DNA of 41,932 bases from a virus, in IMG/VR virus record IMGVR_UViG_3300043313_000968, positions 1 to 41,932 of that record. One strand, written 5' to 3'. The notes under the pieces were generated by a model, which worked only from the letters and a program-made list of their open reading frames with translations, was not told the DNA's origin and did no database searches. Each line of letters begins with the position of its first letter. Position 1 is the stretch's first letter. The position numbers were made by a program, and so were the translations under genes. Below are positions 6,957 to 14,155 of this stretch, one piece after another.

Positions 6957-8575
6957 CGACCGTTCTGCAGGACCGCGGCTACCAGACGGAGTGCAACGAC
7001 GCGGTGTGGAATGACCTTCGCGGCGGGCTTCGTCGGGTGGCCGTGGTCCTGCCGACCGGCATGGGGAAGACCGTGATCCTGTCGCGGTTCGTCCAGCGAT
7101 ACCGGTCGGTCTCTCCGCTCCGCGTGGTGATTTTGGTTCACCGGGATGAGTTGGTTTCTCAAACTGTCGACAAGCTGCTGAGCGTGGACCGAACGCTGGA
7201 CGTCGGCGTAGTCAAGGCGGCGCGCAACGACGTCGCCGCTCAGGTCATCGTGGCGTCGATCCAAACCCTGGCGTCCAGCCGGCGGCTCTGGCAACTGGCG
7301 AGCGTCGGCCTGGTGATCGTGGACGAATGTCACCACGCGCCCAGCAAGACCTACATGGACGTGCTCGAGCACTTCGGGTGCTTCACGAGCACGGGCGCGG
7401 TCGCCGTGGGGTTCACCGCGACGATGACCCGCGCCGACTCGAAAGGGCTGGGCGACGTCTGGGAGAAAGTCAGTTACACCAAGGACATTGAGTGGGGGAT
7501 CCGCCACAAGTTCCTCTGCGATGTCCGCGCAAAGGCGATCAAGGTGGATGTCGACCTGTCGGGCGCCGACCGACTGGGGCTCAAGGACTACTCGGCCGAA
7601 GACCTGGGGAAGTTGCTCGGGACGGAGCAGACTGCGGACGCGATCGTGTCGGCCTACCAGGACTACGCCCCCGACCGATCCGGGATCCTGTTCGCGCCGA
7701 CCGTGGCGACGACGTGGCAATTCGCCGAAGCGCTGAGCACCGCCGGTTTCAGCGCCGAAGTGGTGACCGGGAAGACCCCGCTGGCGGAGCGGCGCGACAT
7801 CTACGCCCGGTCGCGTGCCGGCGACACGCGGGTGATCTGCAATGCCATGGTGCTGACGGAGGGCTTCGACGCGCCGTGGATCAGTTGCGGGGTGATCGCG
7901 CGGCCGACGAAGCACGTGGGCCTCTACATGCAGATGACGGGCCGGATCCTTCGCCCGTGGCCTGGGAAGGCCGACGCGCTGTTGCTGGACGTCGCCGGCG
8001 TCACCCGGCGGCACCGACTGGCCAGCCTGGCGGATTTGTCGAAAACGAGGATCGGCGGCCTGGGCGACCTCAGCCTGATGGAGGCGTTCGAGGGCGCGGA
8101 GTCCGCCGAAGCGGATGAATTCCTCGAGTCGGACGATCCGCTGGACGCGGAGCTGGGCTGGGAAGACGTGGACGTCTTTGGCCGGACATCGGTCACCTGG
8201 CGGACGACGTACGGGGGGACTCCGTTCGTGCGCGGGGGGACGTTTATGTGGTTCCTGATTCCGGATCCCGCGGTTCCAGGGCTCTGGAAAGTCGGGGAGT
8301 CCCGCTCGAAATACCTGCACGGCGGGGGCTACATCGCCCAGGGCGTGGAGCTCGAGCAAGCGGCGGAGCTGGTTGCCGCGCGCGCCGAAGAACTCGAGCC
8401 GAAACTTGCCAGCAAAAAGTTCGACAAGAGCAACCAGGGGCGCCCTCCCCCCCAGCAAATGAAGCGGTTCGCCCGAACGCTGGGGATCGACCCCGGATTT
8501 TTGGACCACGCTTCCCTGGCGGCGCGAATTGACCTGGTTTTTGCGTCCCATCTACTAGACAACAAACGACATTAG
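6953..8575 (+). CDS. Superfamily 2 DEAD/DEAH-type helicase
   Basis: This 540-residue ATP-dependent nucleic acid translocase is probably for phage DNA replication or recombination. Motif I is VLPTGMGKT (about residues 33-41), motif II is DECH (Asp 124), motif III-like is FTATMTR, and the C-terminal helicase motif VI is QMTGRILRP (about 327-335). The layout matches phage RAD3/UvrB-like or type III restriction-like helicases. GTG 6953 is chosen because it overlaps the previous stop; the frame is open for 25 codons upstream but lacks support. A C-terminal region of about 150 residues after the helicase core includes PPPQQMKRFARTLGI and may be a substrate-binding tail. Confidence 0.85.
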   Translation: MTTVLQDRGYQTECNDAVWNDLRGGLRRVAVVLPTGMGKTVILSRFVQRYRSVSPLRVVILVHRDELVSQTVDKLLSVDRTLDVGVVKAARNDVAAQVIVASIQTLASSRRLWQLASVGLVIVDECHHAPSKTYMDVLEHFGCFTSTGAVAVGFTATMTRADSKGLGDVWEKVSYTKDIEWGIRHKFLCDVRAKAIKVDVDLSGADRLGLKDYSAEDLGKLLGTEQTADAIVSAYQDYAPDRSGILFAPTVATTWQFAEALSTAGFSAEVVTGKTPLAERRDIYARSRAGDTRVICNAMVLTEGFDAPWISCGVIARPTKHVGLYMQMTGRILRPWPGKADALLLDVAGVTRRHRLASLADLSKTRIGGLGDLSLMEAFEGAESAEADEFLESDDPLDAELGWEDVDVFGRTSVTWRTTYGGTPFVRGGTFMWFLIPDPAVPGLWKVGESRSKYLHGGGYIAQGVELEQAAELVAARAEELEPKLASKKFDKSNQGRPPPQQMKRFARTLGIDPGFLDHASLAARIDLVFASHLLDNKRH

Positions 8576-8583
8576 AGTAAAGT
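8556..8583 (+). promoter_or_regulatory. Early promoter, TAGACA type, leaderless start
   Basis: TAGACA at 8556-8561 is followed after 16 bases by TAAAGT (8578-8583), and the ATG at 8591 comes 7 nt later. A second, weaker CGACAT lies 10 bp after the first GACA, keeping the one-turn spacing of this promoter family. It overlaps the 3' end of the helicase gene and would start the zinc-protein/exonuclease unit. Confidence 0.5.
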
Positions 8584-8590
8584 AGCTGAC

Positions 8591-8815
8591 ATGCCGCGTA
8601 ACGAACCCCAGCCGATCGCAGAGCCCAGAACCAGGGCCGGAATCCCGTACTCCAAAACTCGCAACGTCGTGGAACCGCCGAAAAGTTCGGCTCACGCGGC
8701 GATCAGCTGTTTCGGATGCGACCCGCCAACCGACTACTACGGGCACGCGGCCTGGGCGAACCATCACTGCATTCGCCCGTCGAAGCCCCGCCCCACCGAT
8801 GACACTCCTGCGTGA
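8591..8815 (+). CDS. Small Cys/His-rich protein
   Basis: This 74-residue protein has a basic, Pro-rich N-terminal half and a C-terminal cluster CFGC, then YYGHAAW and NHHC. These could form one zinc site. The ATG is 7 nt from the -10 box, so it is probably leaderless. It is coupled by GTGA to another small cysteine protein and then to the exonuclease. No family recognised. Confidence 0.55.
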   Translation: MPRNEPQPIAEPRTRAGIPYSKTRNVVEPPKSSAHAAISCFGCDPPTDYYGHAAWANHHCIRPSKPRPTDDTPA

Positions 8816-9018
8816 GCGCGCTGGGGAAGGTCTTCCGGGCGAACTACGGCGGCCAGTGCTCTGGGTGTTTCGAGCCGTTCGACGAAGGCGACCAGATCCG
8901 CTACTACTTCGATGAAATCATCGGGGAGGAGTGTTGCGGCGCCGACATCGAAAGCTTGGAAGTCAGTGAGCAGGAAGACATCACGATCGAAAACTTCCTG
9001 ACGTCGGGGGATCCGTGA
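8812..9018 (+). CDS. Small zinc-ribbon-like protein
   Basis: This 68-residue protein has CSGC (about residues 16-19) in a context GGQCSGCFEPFDEGDQIRY, followed by ECCGAD about 20 residues later. It resembles small treble-clef or zinc-ribbon proteins common in actinophages. The acidic C-terminus (SEQEDITIENFL) is notable because a similar VDNFLTES segment recurs in the exonuclease encoded next door. Coupled by GTGA overlaps on both sides. Function unknown; binding nucleic acid is plausible. Confidence 0.6.
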   Translation: MSALGKVFRANYGGQCSGCFEPFDEGDQIRYYFDEIIGEECCGADIESLEVSEQEDITIENFLTSGDP

Positions 9019-11009
9019 GCGGATCTTCGCGAATCTGGATGTCGAATGGCTCGAGCCACCCATCGTGGTCGCTGGTCGCCGACCGGTGCACCCCCAGCGA
9101 CGTCGAAGCCTGGGAGCGAACCGCGCTGTTCCCGCTGAGTGTGGAGCCCTCCGACAAGCTCCCCGAAACCGTTGTGCCGCAACCGAAAGAGGTACCCGCT
9201 GTGCCCATCACCGTAGACAACTTCCTGACAGAGTCCCCGTTCCACGAAAAACCGAAGATTCCGCGGGACCGCTGGGAACGCTACGTGATCCCGGATCCGG
9301 CGACCGGGGCGCCGACCAGCTGGACGCGCATGACGACGCTGTCCGGCACGATCAGCGACCGGCATAACCTCGAGCTCTGGGCCCAGCGGATGGTGCTCAA
9401 GGGCATCGCGGCGCGCCCGGATCTCTACGCCATGGCGGTGGCCACCCCGCTCGAGGACAAGAAAGAGCTCAACGGGATCGCGGAGTCCGCGAAGGACGCG
9501 GCCCAGGCGAACTCCGCGGCGAACATGGGTACGGCGGTGCACACGTTCACCGAAAAACACGACCGCGGGGAGCCGCTGAACGTCCCGGAGCCCTGGGCCG
9601 GCGACATCCGGGCCTACGACTCTATGCTCCGGGCACACGGGCTCCGCGTGATCCCCGAGCTGATCGAACAGGTGTGCATCTGCCCGGAGCTGCAGGCCGC
9701 CGGCACCTTCGACCGGATCGTGATGCTGCCTGACGGGTCGCTGGTCATCGCGGACGTGAAAACCAAGGGCACGATGGACTGGGGTCGCGACGACATCGCC
9801 ATCCAGCTGGCCGGTTACGCAAACGCCACGCACATGTTCATCTGGGATCCCGCGGTGGGGAACTGGGTACTGGTCCCGATGCCCCCAGTCCGCAAGGACT
9901 TCGCGCTGGTGTTCCACATGCCGGCGGGCTCGAACCGGTGCACGCTGTACCGCGTCGACATCGCCCAGGGGCTCGAGGGTGCCCGCATGTGCGTCCAGAC
10001 TCGCGAATTCAGGACCCGCAAAGACCTGATGACGGAGATCCCGACCCCAGGCCTGCCGGGCGCGCCCGCGGAGTCCCCCGCCGCTCCGACGCCGCGTGTC
10101 GACGCCACTGCGCTGGTGGCCGCCGGTCAGGCCGCGGTGGCGGCTCAGCAGGCTCAGCACGCGGCGCCCGCCACCGCGCTGCAGAACGACCCGTACTTCG
10201 TCACCCAGCCGGCACAGCCGGTCGCCCAGCAGTGGGGCCCGTCGACGCGCGGTGAGCAGAACGGAGCTCCGGGGACGTGGTTCCAGACCCCCCAGGGCTG
10301 GCACTTCATACACGACGCACAGCCCCAGGGTGACGTGGTCTTCACCGGGCCGTCCGTGCCGCTGACCCCCGCGACTCCGCCGGCGGCCGGCGGGCAGCCT
10401 CCCGCGGTGAACGGGCACGCGTTCCCGAGCGGCCCGGTCGACTTCGCCACCCTGCAGCCCGCCGCGCCGCCGGCGGCCGACACCCCGCCCTGGGAAGACC
10501 CCGCCACCCAGAGCACCCCGGAGCCCCCCGCGGCCGACGAAGCTCAGGACGCCCCGAAAAGTGCCGCTGTGGACGATGAGCGGTGGGACGCGCCCGACAT
10601 CCACGACAAGGCCTGGTGGCAGAAACACGCGAAGTTGCTGAACCTCTCCGACGTCGGCCACCGCAAGACGCTGGCGAAGCGGATTCAGGCGCACTTGCGC
10701 GCTCAGGGGATCATGGCTCCGGAGGGCTCGAGCCCCGTGGAGCCGAATCCCGCGCCCGCCGGCGATAACTCCGTCGCGGCGGCAGATGCCGCGTATGAGC
10801 GGCGGACCGGGGAGGCCTTTCCCGTGGACGGGCCCGACGTCGGGGCGCCGAACGAGACCGTACAGGGCTGGGAGAACCGCCTGAGGTCCGCTCCGGGCAC
10901 GGAGGAGTTGAGCGCCGTGTTCCGGGAGGCCAGCGCGGTGAGTCAGTGGACGCCCGCTCTGGCGTCGATCGGCGCGGAACGGATGAAACAGCTGGGCATA
11001 TCGGGTTGA
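9015..11009 (+). CDS. Cas4/RecB-like PD-(D/E)XK exonuclease with long disordered tail
   Basis: This 664-residue protein has a nuclease core with GTAVHTF (His 176), GTFDRI (Asp 233) and the catalytic pair in IADVKTK (Asp 247, Lys 249), in the usual RecB/Cas4 order. Such phage exonucleases process DNA ends in recombination or replication. Residues about 340-510 are Pro/Ala/Gln-rich and likely disordered. A folded segment follows (WDAPDIHDKAWWQKHAKLLN and on), then a helical C-terminus. GTG 9015 overlaps the preceding stop; an internal GTG at 9201, with a better AAAGAGG site, could give a shorter form starting at PITVDNFL. The nuclease assignment is firm; the tail's role is unknown. Confidence 0.8.
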   Translation: MSGSSRIWMSNGSSHPSWSLVADRCTPSDVEAWERTALFPLSVEPSDKLPETVVPQPKEVPAVPITVDNFLTESPFHEKPKIPRDRWERYVIPDPATGAPTSWTRMTTLSGTISDRHNLELWAQRMVLKGIAARPDLYAMAVATPLEDKKELNGIAESAKDAAQANSAANMGTAVHTFTEKHDRGEPLNVPEPWAGDIRAYDSMLRAHGLRVIPELIEQVCICPELQAAGTFDRIVMLPDGSLVIADVKTKGTMDWGRDDIAIQLAGYANATHMFIWDPAVGNWVLVPMPPVRKDFALVFHMPAGSNRCTLYRVDIAQGLEGARMCVQTREFRTRKDLMTEIPTPGLPGAPAESPAAPTPRVDATALVAAGQAAVAAQQAQHAAPATALQNDPYFVTQPAQPVAQQWGPSTRGEQNGAPGTWFQTPQGWHFIHDAQPQGDVVFTGPSVPLTPATPPAAGGQPPAVNGHAFPSGPVDFATLQPAAPPAADTPPWEDPATQSTPEPPAADEAQDAPKSAAVDDERWDAPDIHDKAWWQKHAKLLNLSDVGHRKTLAKRIQAHLRAQGIMAPEGSSPVEPNPAPAGDNSVAAADAAYERRTGEAFPVDGPDVGAPNETVQGWENRLRSAPGTEELSAVFREASAVSQWTPALASIGAERMKQLGISG

Positions 11010-11033
11010 CAATAGAAGACAATAAGGTAGATT
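11006..11033 (+). promoter_or_regulatory. Early promoter with consensus -35, long leader
   Basis: TTGACA (11006-11011), a 16-bp spacer and TAGATT (11028-11033) make the most canonical promoter in the window. A second AAGACA lies 10 bp after the first element, as in the other early promoters. Transcription would start near 11040 and produce a leader of about 190 nt before the ATG at 11230, unlike the leaderless early genes. Confidence 0.6.
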
Positions 11034-11080
11034 GAAACTGTGCCTCAGGAGACGGTAAGCGGCTCCCGGAAAACGACAGT

Positions 11081-11174
11081 AAGGGGTCTCCCCCTTCGCC
11101 CCCGAACGAAGCGAGACGCTTGAAATCGGGGCACGGTCAGGGGAATCGGGTCTTCCCGAAGCACTCGATTCCCC
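11081..11174 (+). promoter_or_regulatory. Structured 5' leader with three hairpins
   Basis: Three perfect hairpins follow each other. The first is AAGGGG (11081-11086) with CCCCTT (11091-11096). The second is a nested one in which CCCCGA pairs with TCGGGG and encloses AAGCG aga CGCTT (about 11100-11131). The third is GGGGAATCG (11140-11148) with CGATTCCCC (11166-11174). The last can compete with a small TCGGG/CCCGA stem. The leader could control expression of the ssDNA-binding protein by autoregulation, attenuation or antitermination. No known riboswitch class is recognised. Confidence 0.5.
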
Positions 11175-11229
11175 TGGCCCACCGAATTTTTCCCGCTATA
11201 CCAGAAATTCCTAGCGAAAGTAGCAAAAG

Positions 11230-12288
11230 ATGACCTCTCCCGATTCGTTCCTGAGCGGCGGCGCGAAGGCGGTGTCGTTCGGCGGACTGCAGGCTCAGCC
11301 CGCGGGGTTCCAGCCCTACAACCAGGATGCGGTGTGGCTGGGCATGCAACAGCTCGAGCCGGCCCAGATCGTTCAGAACCGCAACTTCGACACGGGCGAG
11401 CTCGAGTGGTGGGACGACGCGAAAACCCAGAAGAAAGAGGCCATGTGCCTGGTGATGCAGACCGCCAAGCGCAATCCCCAGGACCCGAACGACGATGGGA
11501 TCCGGCGGCTGTTCATCAGCGGCAAGAGCATGAAAGAGGCTCTGGCCAAGGCGATGGCCGACGTCGGCGCGGTCGGTGCTCCCCAGCCCGGTTGCCTGAT
11601 CGACATGGCCTTCGTCGGCGTCGAACCCGTTCCGGGTGGTAAGAAGACGCGGCGCCTCTACGCGTCGAAGTACACCCCGCCCTCAGCCAGCTTCCTGGCC
11701 CAGCACGCCCCCGCCCAGCCGCCGGCTCAGCAGGGCGCGCCTGGCGGTTACGACCCGTTCGCTCCTCAGGGTCAGCAGGCTGGTCCGCCGGCTCAGCAGT
11801 ACCAGCAGGGCCCGCCGGCACAGGCACCGCAACCGCAATACGCGGCTCAGGGCGGGTACCCCGCTCAGGCTCAGCAGGGCGCGACCGCGGGTTACGACCC
11901 GTTCGCCGGCCAGCAGGCCGGTCCCCCCGCTCAGCAGGGTTACCCCCAGCAGGCGCCCAGTCAGCCCGCGTGGATGCCCGGTCCCGCCGAAGTCGCGGCC
12001 GCAACTCCGCAACAGCAGGCTGGTCCGCCGGCTCAGCAGGGATACAACCCTGCTCAGTACGCGGCTCCGGGGACTCCCCAGGGTCCGCCGGCTCAGCCGG
12101 GTCAGCCCGCCGGATACGACCCGTTCGCTCCCCAGGGTCAGCAGGCCGCGCCACCGCAACAGCAGTACCAGCAGGCGCCCGCTCAGCAGGGTTACCCCCA
12201 GCAGGGCGCGCCCGCCGGATACGACCCGTTCGCTCCCCAGGGTCAGCAGGCCGGTCCGCCGGCCCAGCAGGGTTACCCCGGGCAGTAA
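11230..12288 (+). CDS. Probable ssDNA-binding protein with repetitive disordered tail
   Basis: This 352-residue protein has an N-terminal domain of about 150 residues with NRNFDTGELEWWDD and DGIRRLFISG. It resembles an actinophage family of small OB-like proteins that I associate with ssDNA binding; this is from memory of the pattern, not a search. The C-terminal 200 residues are almost entirely Gln, Pro, Gly, Ala and Tyr, with GYDPFA four times and the unit GPPAQQ repeated many times. Its own promoter and long structured leader suggest abundant, regulated expression. It follows the exonuclease, consistent with a recombination/replication module. Confidence 0.6.
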   Translation: MTSPDSFLSGGAKAVSFGGLQAQPAGFQPYNQDAVWLGMQQLEPAQIVQNRNFDTGELEWWDDAKTQKKEAMCLVMQTAKRNPQDPNDDGIRRLFISGKSMKEALAKAMADVGAVGAPQPGCLIDMAFVGVEPVPGGKKTRRLYASKYTPPSASFLAQHAPAQPPAQQGAPGGYDPFAPQGQQAGPPAQQYQQGPPAQAPQPQYAAQGGYPAQAQQGATAGYDPFAGQQAGPPAQQGYPQQAPSQPAWMPGPAEVAAATPQQQAGPPAQQGYNPAQYAAPGTPQGPPAQPGQPAGYDPFAPQGQQAAPPQQQYQQAPAQQGYPQQGAPAGYDPFAPQGQQAGPPAQQGYPGQ

Positions 12289-12297
12289 CCTCAGTCC

Positions 12298-12332
12298 CCT
12301 GGCGGTCGTCGCTTCGTGGTCCGGCCGCCAGG
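12298..12332 (+). terminator. Terminator-like hairpin after the ssDNA-binding gene
   Basis: CCTGGCGG (12298-12305) pairs perfectly with CCGCCAGG (12325-12332) around a 19-base loop. It begins 10 bases after the stop at 12288. There is no T-tract, which is common for actinobacterial terminators. Confidence 0.5.
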
Positions 12333-12357
12333 TGTAGTACCCCTTTCCACAGTCAGC

Positions 12358-12449
12358 GCGGCGGGGTTTTGAGGAATTTCCCCTACCGCTGCAGACCGAG
12401 GAGAGGCCTCCGTCCCCCTGGGCGACAGACGCGGCAAACAGGGGGACGG
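12358..12449 (+). ncRNA. Two further hairpins in the non-coding stretch
   Basis: Stem 1: GCGG c GGGG (12358-12366) against CCCC ta CCGC (12380-12389). Stem 2: CCGTCCCCCTG (12410-12420) against CAGGGGGACGG (12439-12449), 11 perfect pairs with an 18-base loop. Both lie between the terminator-like hairpin and the first tRNA-like structure, in a 498-bp stretch (12289-12786) that has no credible reading frame. They may be parts of one or more non-coding RNAs or processing signals. Confidence 0.4.
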
Positions 12450-12453
12450 TTGG

Positions 12454-12538
12454 GGGTCCGTACAGCTCAATTGGCAGAGCGCCGCAACATGCCGGGAGGC
12501 ATTGAGCGGGTGTCCAGGTTCAAGTCCTGGCGGATCCA
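12454..12538 (+). ncRNA. tRNA-like structure 1 with abnormal anticodon arm
   Basis: The acceptor GGGTCCG (12454-12460) pairs with CGGATCC (12531-12537, one G-T pair), with discriminator A. The D stem is GCTC/GAGC with loop AATTGGCA. The T arm is CCAGG TTCAAGT CCTGG (12514-12530), including the conserved GTTC. Between them, instead of a 7-base anticodon loop, is a long arm: CCGC/GCGG, an internal loop, then ATGCC/GGCAT closed by GGGA. Four rather than two bases separate acceptor and D stems, and no CCA is encoded. It cannot decode in the normal way; it may be a tRNA mimic, decoy or decayed tRNA. Confidence 0.5.
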
Positions 12539-12634
12539 CGCGAGGCAGGTCATCAAAACCCGAGTAGGGGATCCGGAGCGCTCCGGGTGCTCCGTGCAAA
12601 TCGAGGCGCTGAGGTGGCCTGTCTCCACAAAGTT

Positions 12635-12706
12635 CGTCCCGCACTATCGCGGCGAAAGCGTCTCCGGGCCCAGGGGGCGTGACAGGTTCGAATCCTGGCG
12701 GGACGA
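12635..12706 (+). ncRNA. tRNA-like structure 2 with abnormal D and anticodon arms
   Basis: CGTCCCG (12635-12641) pairs perfectly with CGGGACG (12699-12705), discriminator A, for a total of 72 nt, a normal tRNA length. The T arm has CAGG TTCGAAT CCTG (12683-12697). A possible anticodon arm is TCTCC/GGGGG with loop GGGCCCA (12666-12672), which lacks the universal U33. The D region does not form a standard stem. CCA is not encoded. With structure 1 it makes a pair of tRNA mimics 96 bp apart. Confidence 0.4.
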
Positions 12707-12708
12707 TA

Positions 12709-12749
12709 GGGCGGCTCGAGACGGGGAGCTCCACTGGCTCGAGCCGCCC
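12709..12749 (+). terminator. 12-bp perfect hairpin after the tRNA-like pair
   Basis: GGGCGGCTCGAG (12709-12720) pairs with CTCGAGCCGCCC (12738-12749) around a 17-base loop that contains the palindrome GGAGCTCC. It starts 2 bases after the second tRNA-like structure and has no T-tract. Each arm carries the CTCGAG palindrome seen in another terminator at 15424-15478. It may end the RNA locus or shape its 3' end. Confidence 0.55.
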
Positions 12750-12786
12750 GCCCTTTACCCACTACTGTGAGGAAAGAAGTATCACA

Positions 12787-13233
12787 ATGCGTAAACTGAC
12801 AACCGGATTGCTCGTCACCGCGGGGGTGGCCGCCATCGTCGGCGCGATCGCGATCAGCGATGACGCTCAGCCGCGCAGCTTCCCGGCGACCGGCTGGACG
12901 GCCGGGACGATCCTGATCACACCGACTCCGCCGGCGGAGTCGATCCCCGCGGAGCCCCTGCAGGTCTCGAGCCCCGGGACGTTGCGGAGCGGCCTGTACC
13001 ACGCGGTGACGTCGCCGACCTCCGCTGATGAGATGCAAGCGGGAGCGACGTATCACACCGCCGGTCCGGAGACTGGTGACCTGGTCGGGAGCTGCTACTG
13101 GGCGAAGCGCAAGGACGACTCGGGGGACTTCGCCGCGATCCTCGCGAATGGCAACACCTCCGGCGTTTCACAGATCACGCTCAAGGCCGGCCAGTACCTC
13201 GAGCTGAATGGCTCGTGCACGTGGACGAAGTGA
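12787..13233 (+). CDS. Exported protein with CYWAR/G-type extracellular domain
   Basis: This 148-residue protein has an N-terminal signal or anchor (basic MRK, then about 18 hydrophobic residues) and a Pro/Ser-rich linker. Its C-terminal domain pattern is YHTAGPE, then CYWAKRKD, then ILANGNTSGVSQITLKAGQY and NGSCTWTK. This Cys-paired domain is widespread in exported actinobacterial and actinophage proteins. ATG 12787 is behind GAGGAAAG; the frame is open upstream through the RNA locus but that part is not a gene. A cell-surface role such as exclusion of other phages is possible. The stop overlaps the LuxR-type gene. Confidence 0.6.
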   Translation: MRKLTTGLLVTAGVAAIVGAIAISDDAQPRSFPATGWTAGTILITPTPPAESIPAEPLQVSSPGTLRSGLYHAVTSPTSADEMQAGATYHTAGPETGDLVGSCYWAKRKDDSGDFAAILANGNTSGVSQITLKAGQYLELNGSCTWTK

Positions 13234-13748
13234 CTCCCCCGGAGCGCATAGAGCTGGTGGTTCTGCCAGACGAGCGTGAAAGCTACGGGCCGAAGAAAAA
13301 GGACCCGAACGCGAACAGAATCTTCATCTCCGCCAGGCACAAGGAAGTGCTCGAGCTGGTGGCGCTGGGGCTGACCAATAAAGAGATCGGCCAAAAGCTG
13401 TTTATTTCGGAAGACACCGTGAAAACGCATGTTCGCCGACTCATGCAGAAAACCGGTACGGGCACCCGAGTTTCCCTGGTGGTCCTGGCCGCGCGCATGG
13501 GGTGGCTCGAGGACTTCGACGCAGTCAAGGACATTACGGTCAACCCGCGTCCCGGGGCGGTCAAAGTCATACGTATCAAGGCGAAGCGTCGGATCAGCCC
13601 TGAACAGGCCACCGCTCTGGCCATCATCGCGTACACCACCGCACTGCCGACCGAATCTCAGCAGTGGGACAAGGAGCACACGCACACCCGAAACCGCTGG
13701 CGTCGCATCGCGGTGGCGGTCGCCCAGGAAAGGGACGTGCAAGAGTGA
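13230..13748 (+). CDS. LuxR/GerE-type transcriptional regulator
   Basis: This 172-residue protein has a clear LuxR-type HTH at about residues 34-91: ISARHKEVLELVALGLTNKE, then IGQKLFISEDTVKTHVRRLM and TRVSLVVLAARMG. There is no receiver or ligand-binding domain ahead of it, only about 33 basic residues. After the HTH is an extra region of about 80 residues ending in a basic helix (HTRNRWRRIAVAVAQERDVQ). GTG 13230 is chosen for its overlap with the preceding stop. It is a candidate switch protein for early or late phage promoters; its target sites are unknown. Confidence 0.75.
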   Translation: MTPPERIELVVLPDERESYGPKKKDPNANRIFISARHKEVLELVALGLTNKEIGQKLFISEDTVKTHVRRLMQKTGTGTRVSLVVLAARMGWLEDFDAVKDITVNPRPGAVKVIRIKAKRRISPEQATALAIIAYTTALPTESQQWDKEHTHTRNRWRRIAVAVAQERDVQE

Positions 13749-14155
13749 CAAACGACAATCCGGCCATCCCGCCGCGCCGCTGGGAGCCCACCACGAATCG
13801 CGGGGGCGGGTTCCGTTGGAAGTGCACCTGGTGTGGCCACGTGGCCACGAACAAGGCCGCACACGAGCGCGCGGACGACGTGCTCCGATTTTACGATCGC
13901 AAGCTCGAGCGGGAGAAGATCCGCCCGTGCACGGAGCCTCTGGCCACTGCCGACGACGTGCGCGCGGCTCTGCACAGTCTGGCCGTCGACACCGACATCA
14001 GCGCCGATACCGCGTGTCGACGCCTCACGCTGGTGGGCGTGGTCGTGGAGCGGATGGTTCGAGCCGCGGAGATGAGCCGCCCGGAGTACGGGCTTATCGT
14101 GGCCGGCGACTTGGCCAGCGAGGTAGCTAAGGCGCTCCGGGGCGACCTTGGCTAG
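13745..14155 (+). CDS. Hypothetical protein with zinc-finger-like CxxC
   Basis: This 136-residue protein starts at GTG 13745, overlapping the LuxR-type stop. Near the N-terminus FRWKCTWCGHVATNKAAHER suggests a C2H2-like or C-x2-C...H site at about residues 26-41. The rest is helical (DDVRAALHSLAVDTDISADT and on). It may bind nucleic acid. No family recognised. Confidence 0.55.
   Translation: MTNDNPAIPPRRWEPTTNRGGGFRWKCTWCGHVATNKAAHERADDVLRFYDRKLEREKIRPCTEPLATADDVRAALHSLAVDTDISADTACRRLTLVGVVVERMVRAAEMSRPEYGLIVAGDLASEVAKALRGDLG

Noticed and set aside
6884-8551. Long minus-strand open frame of 555 codons
   Set aside because: It is antisense to the helicase, which has all expected motifs in order. 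The antisense product is low-complexity Arg/Val/Gly-rich sequence.
8812-9018. WhiB-type iron-sulfur regulator
   Set aside because: WhiB needs four conserved cysteines including a C-x2-C-x5-C pattern and a G[VI]WGG turn. This protein has CSGC and ECCG without that pattern.
8904-11012. Very long minus-strand open frame (702 codons)
   Set aside because: It is the antisense shadow of the exonuclease gene. Its product is Arg/Gly/His-rich without domains, and plus-strand codon use and nuclease motifs are clear.
12454-12538. Ordinary decoding tRNA
   Set aside because: Acceptor, D and T arms fit, but no 7-base anticodon loop can be formed and the acceptor-to-D spacing is 4 bases. Reported instead as a tRNA-like structure.
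12543-12624. Third tRNA-like RNA between the two reported ones
   Set aside because: AGGCAGG can pair with CCTGTCT at the right distance, but no T arm precedes the 3' strand and the middle folds otherwise. Pairing by chance is likely in this GC-rich stretch.
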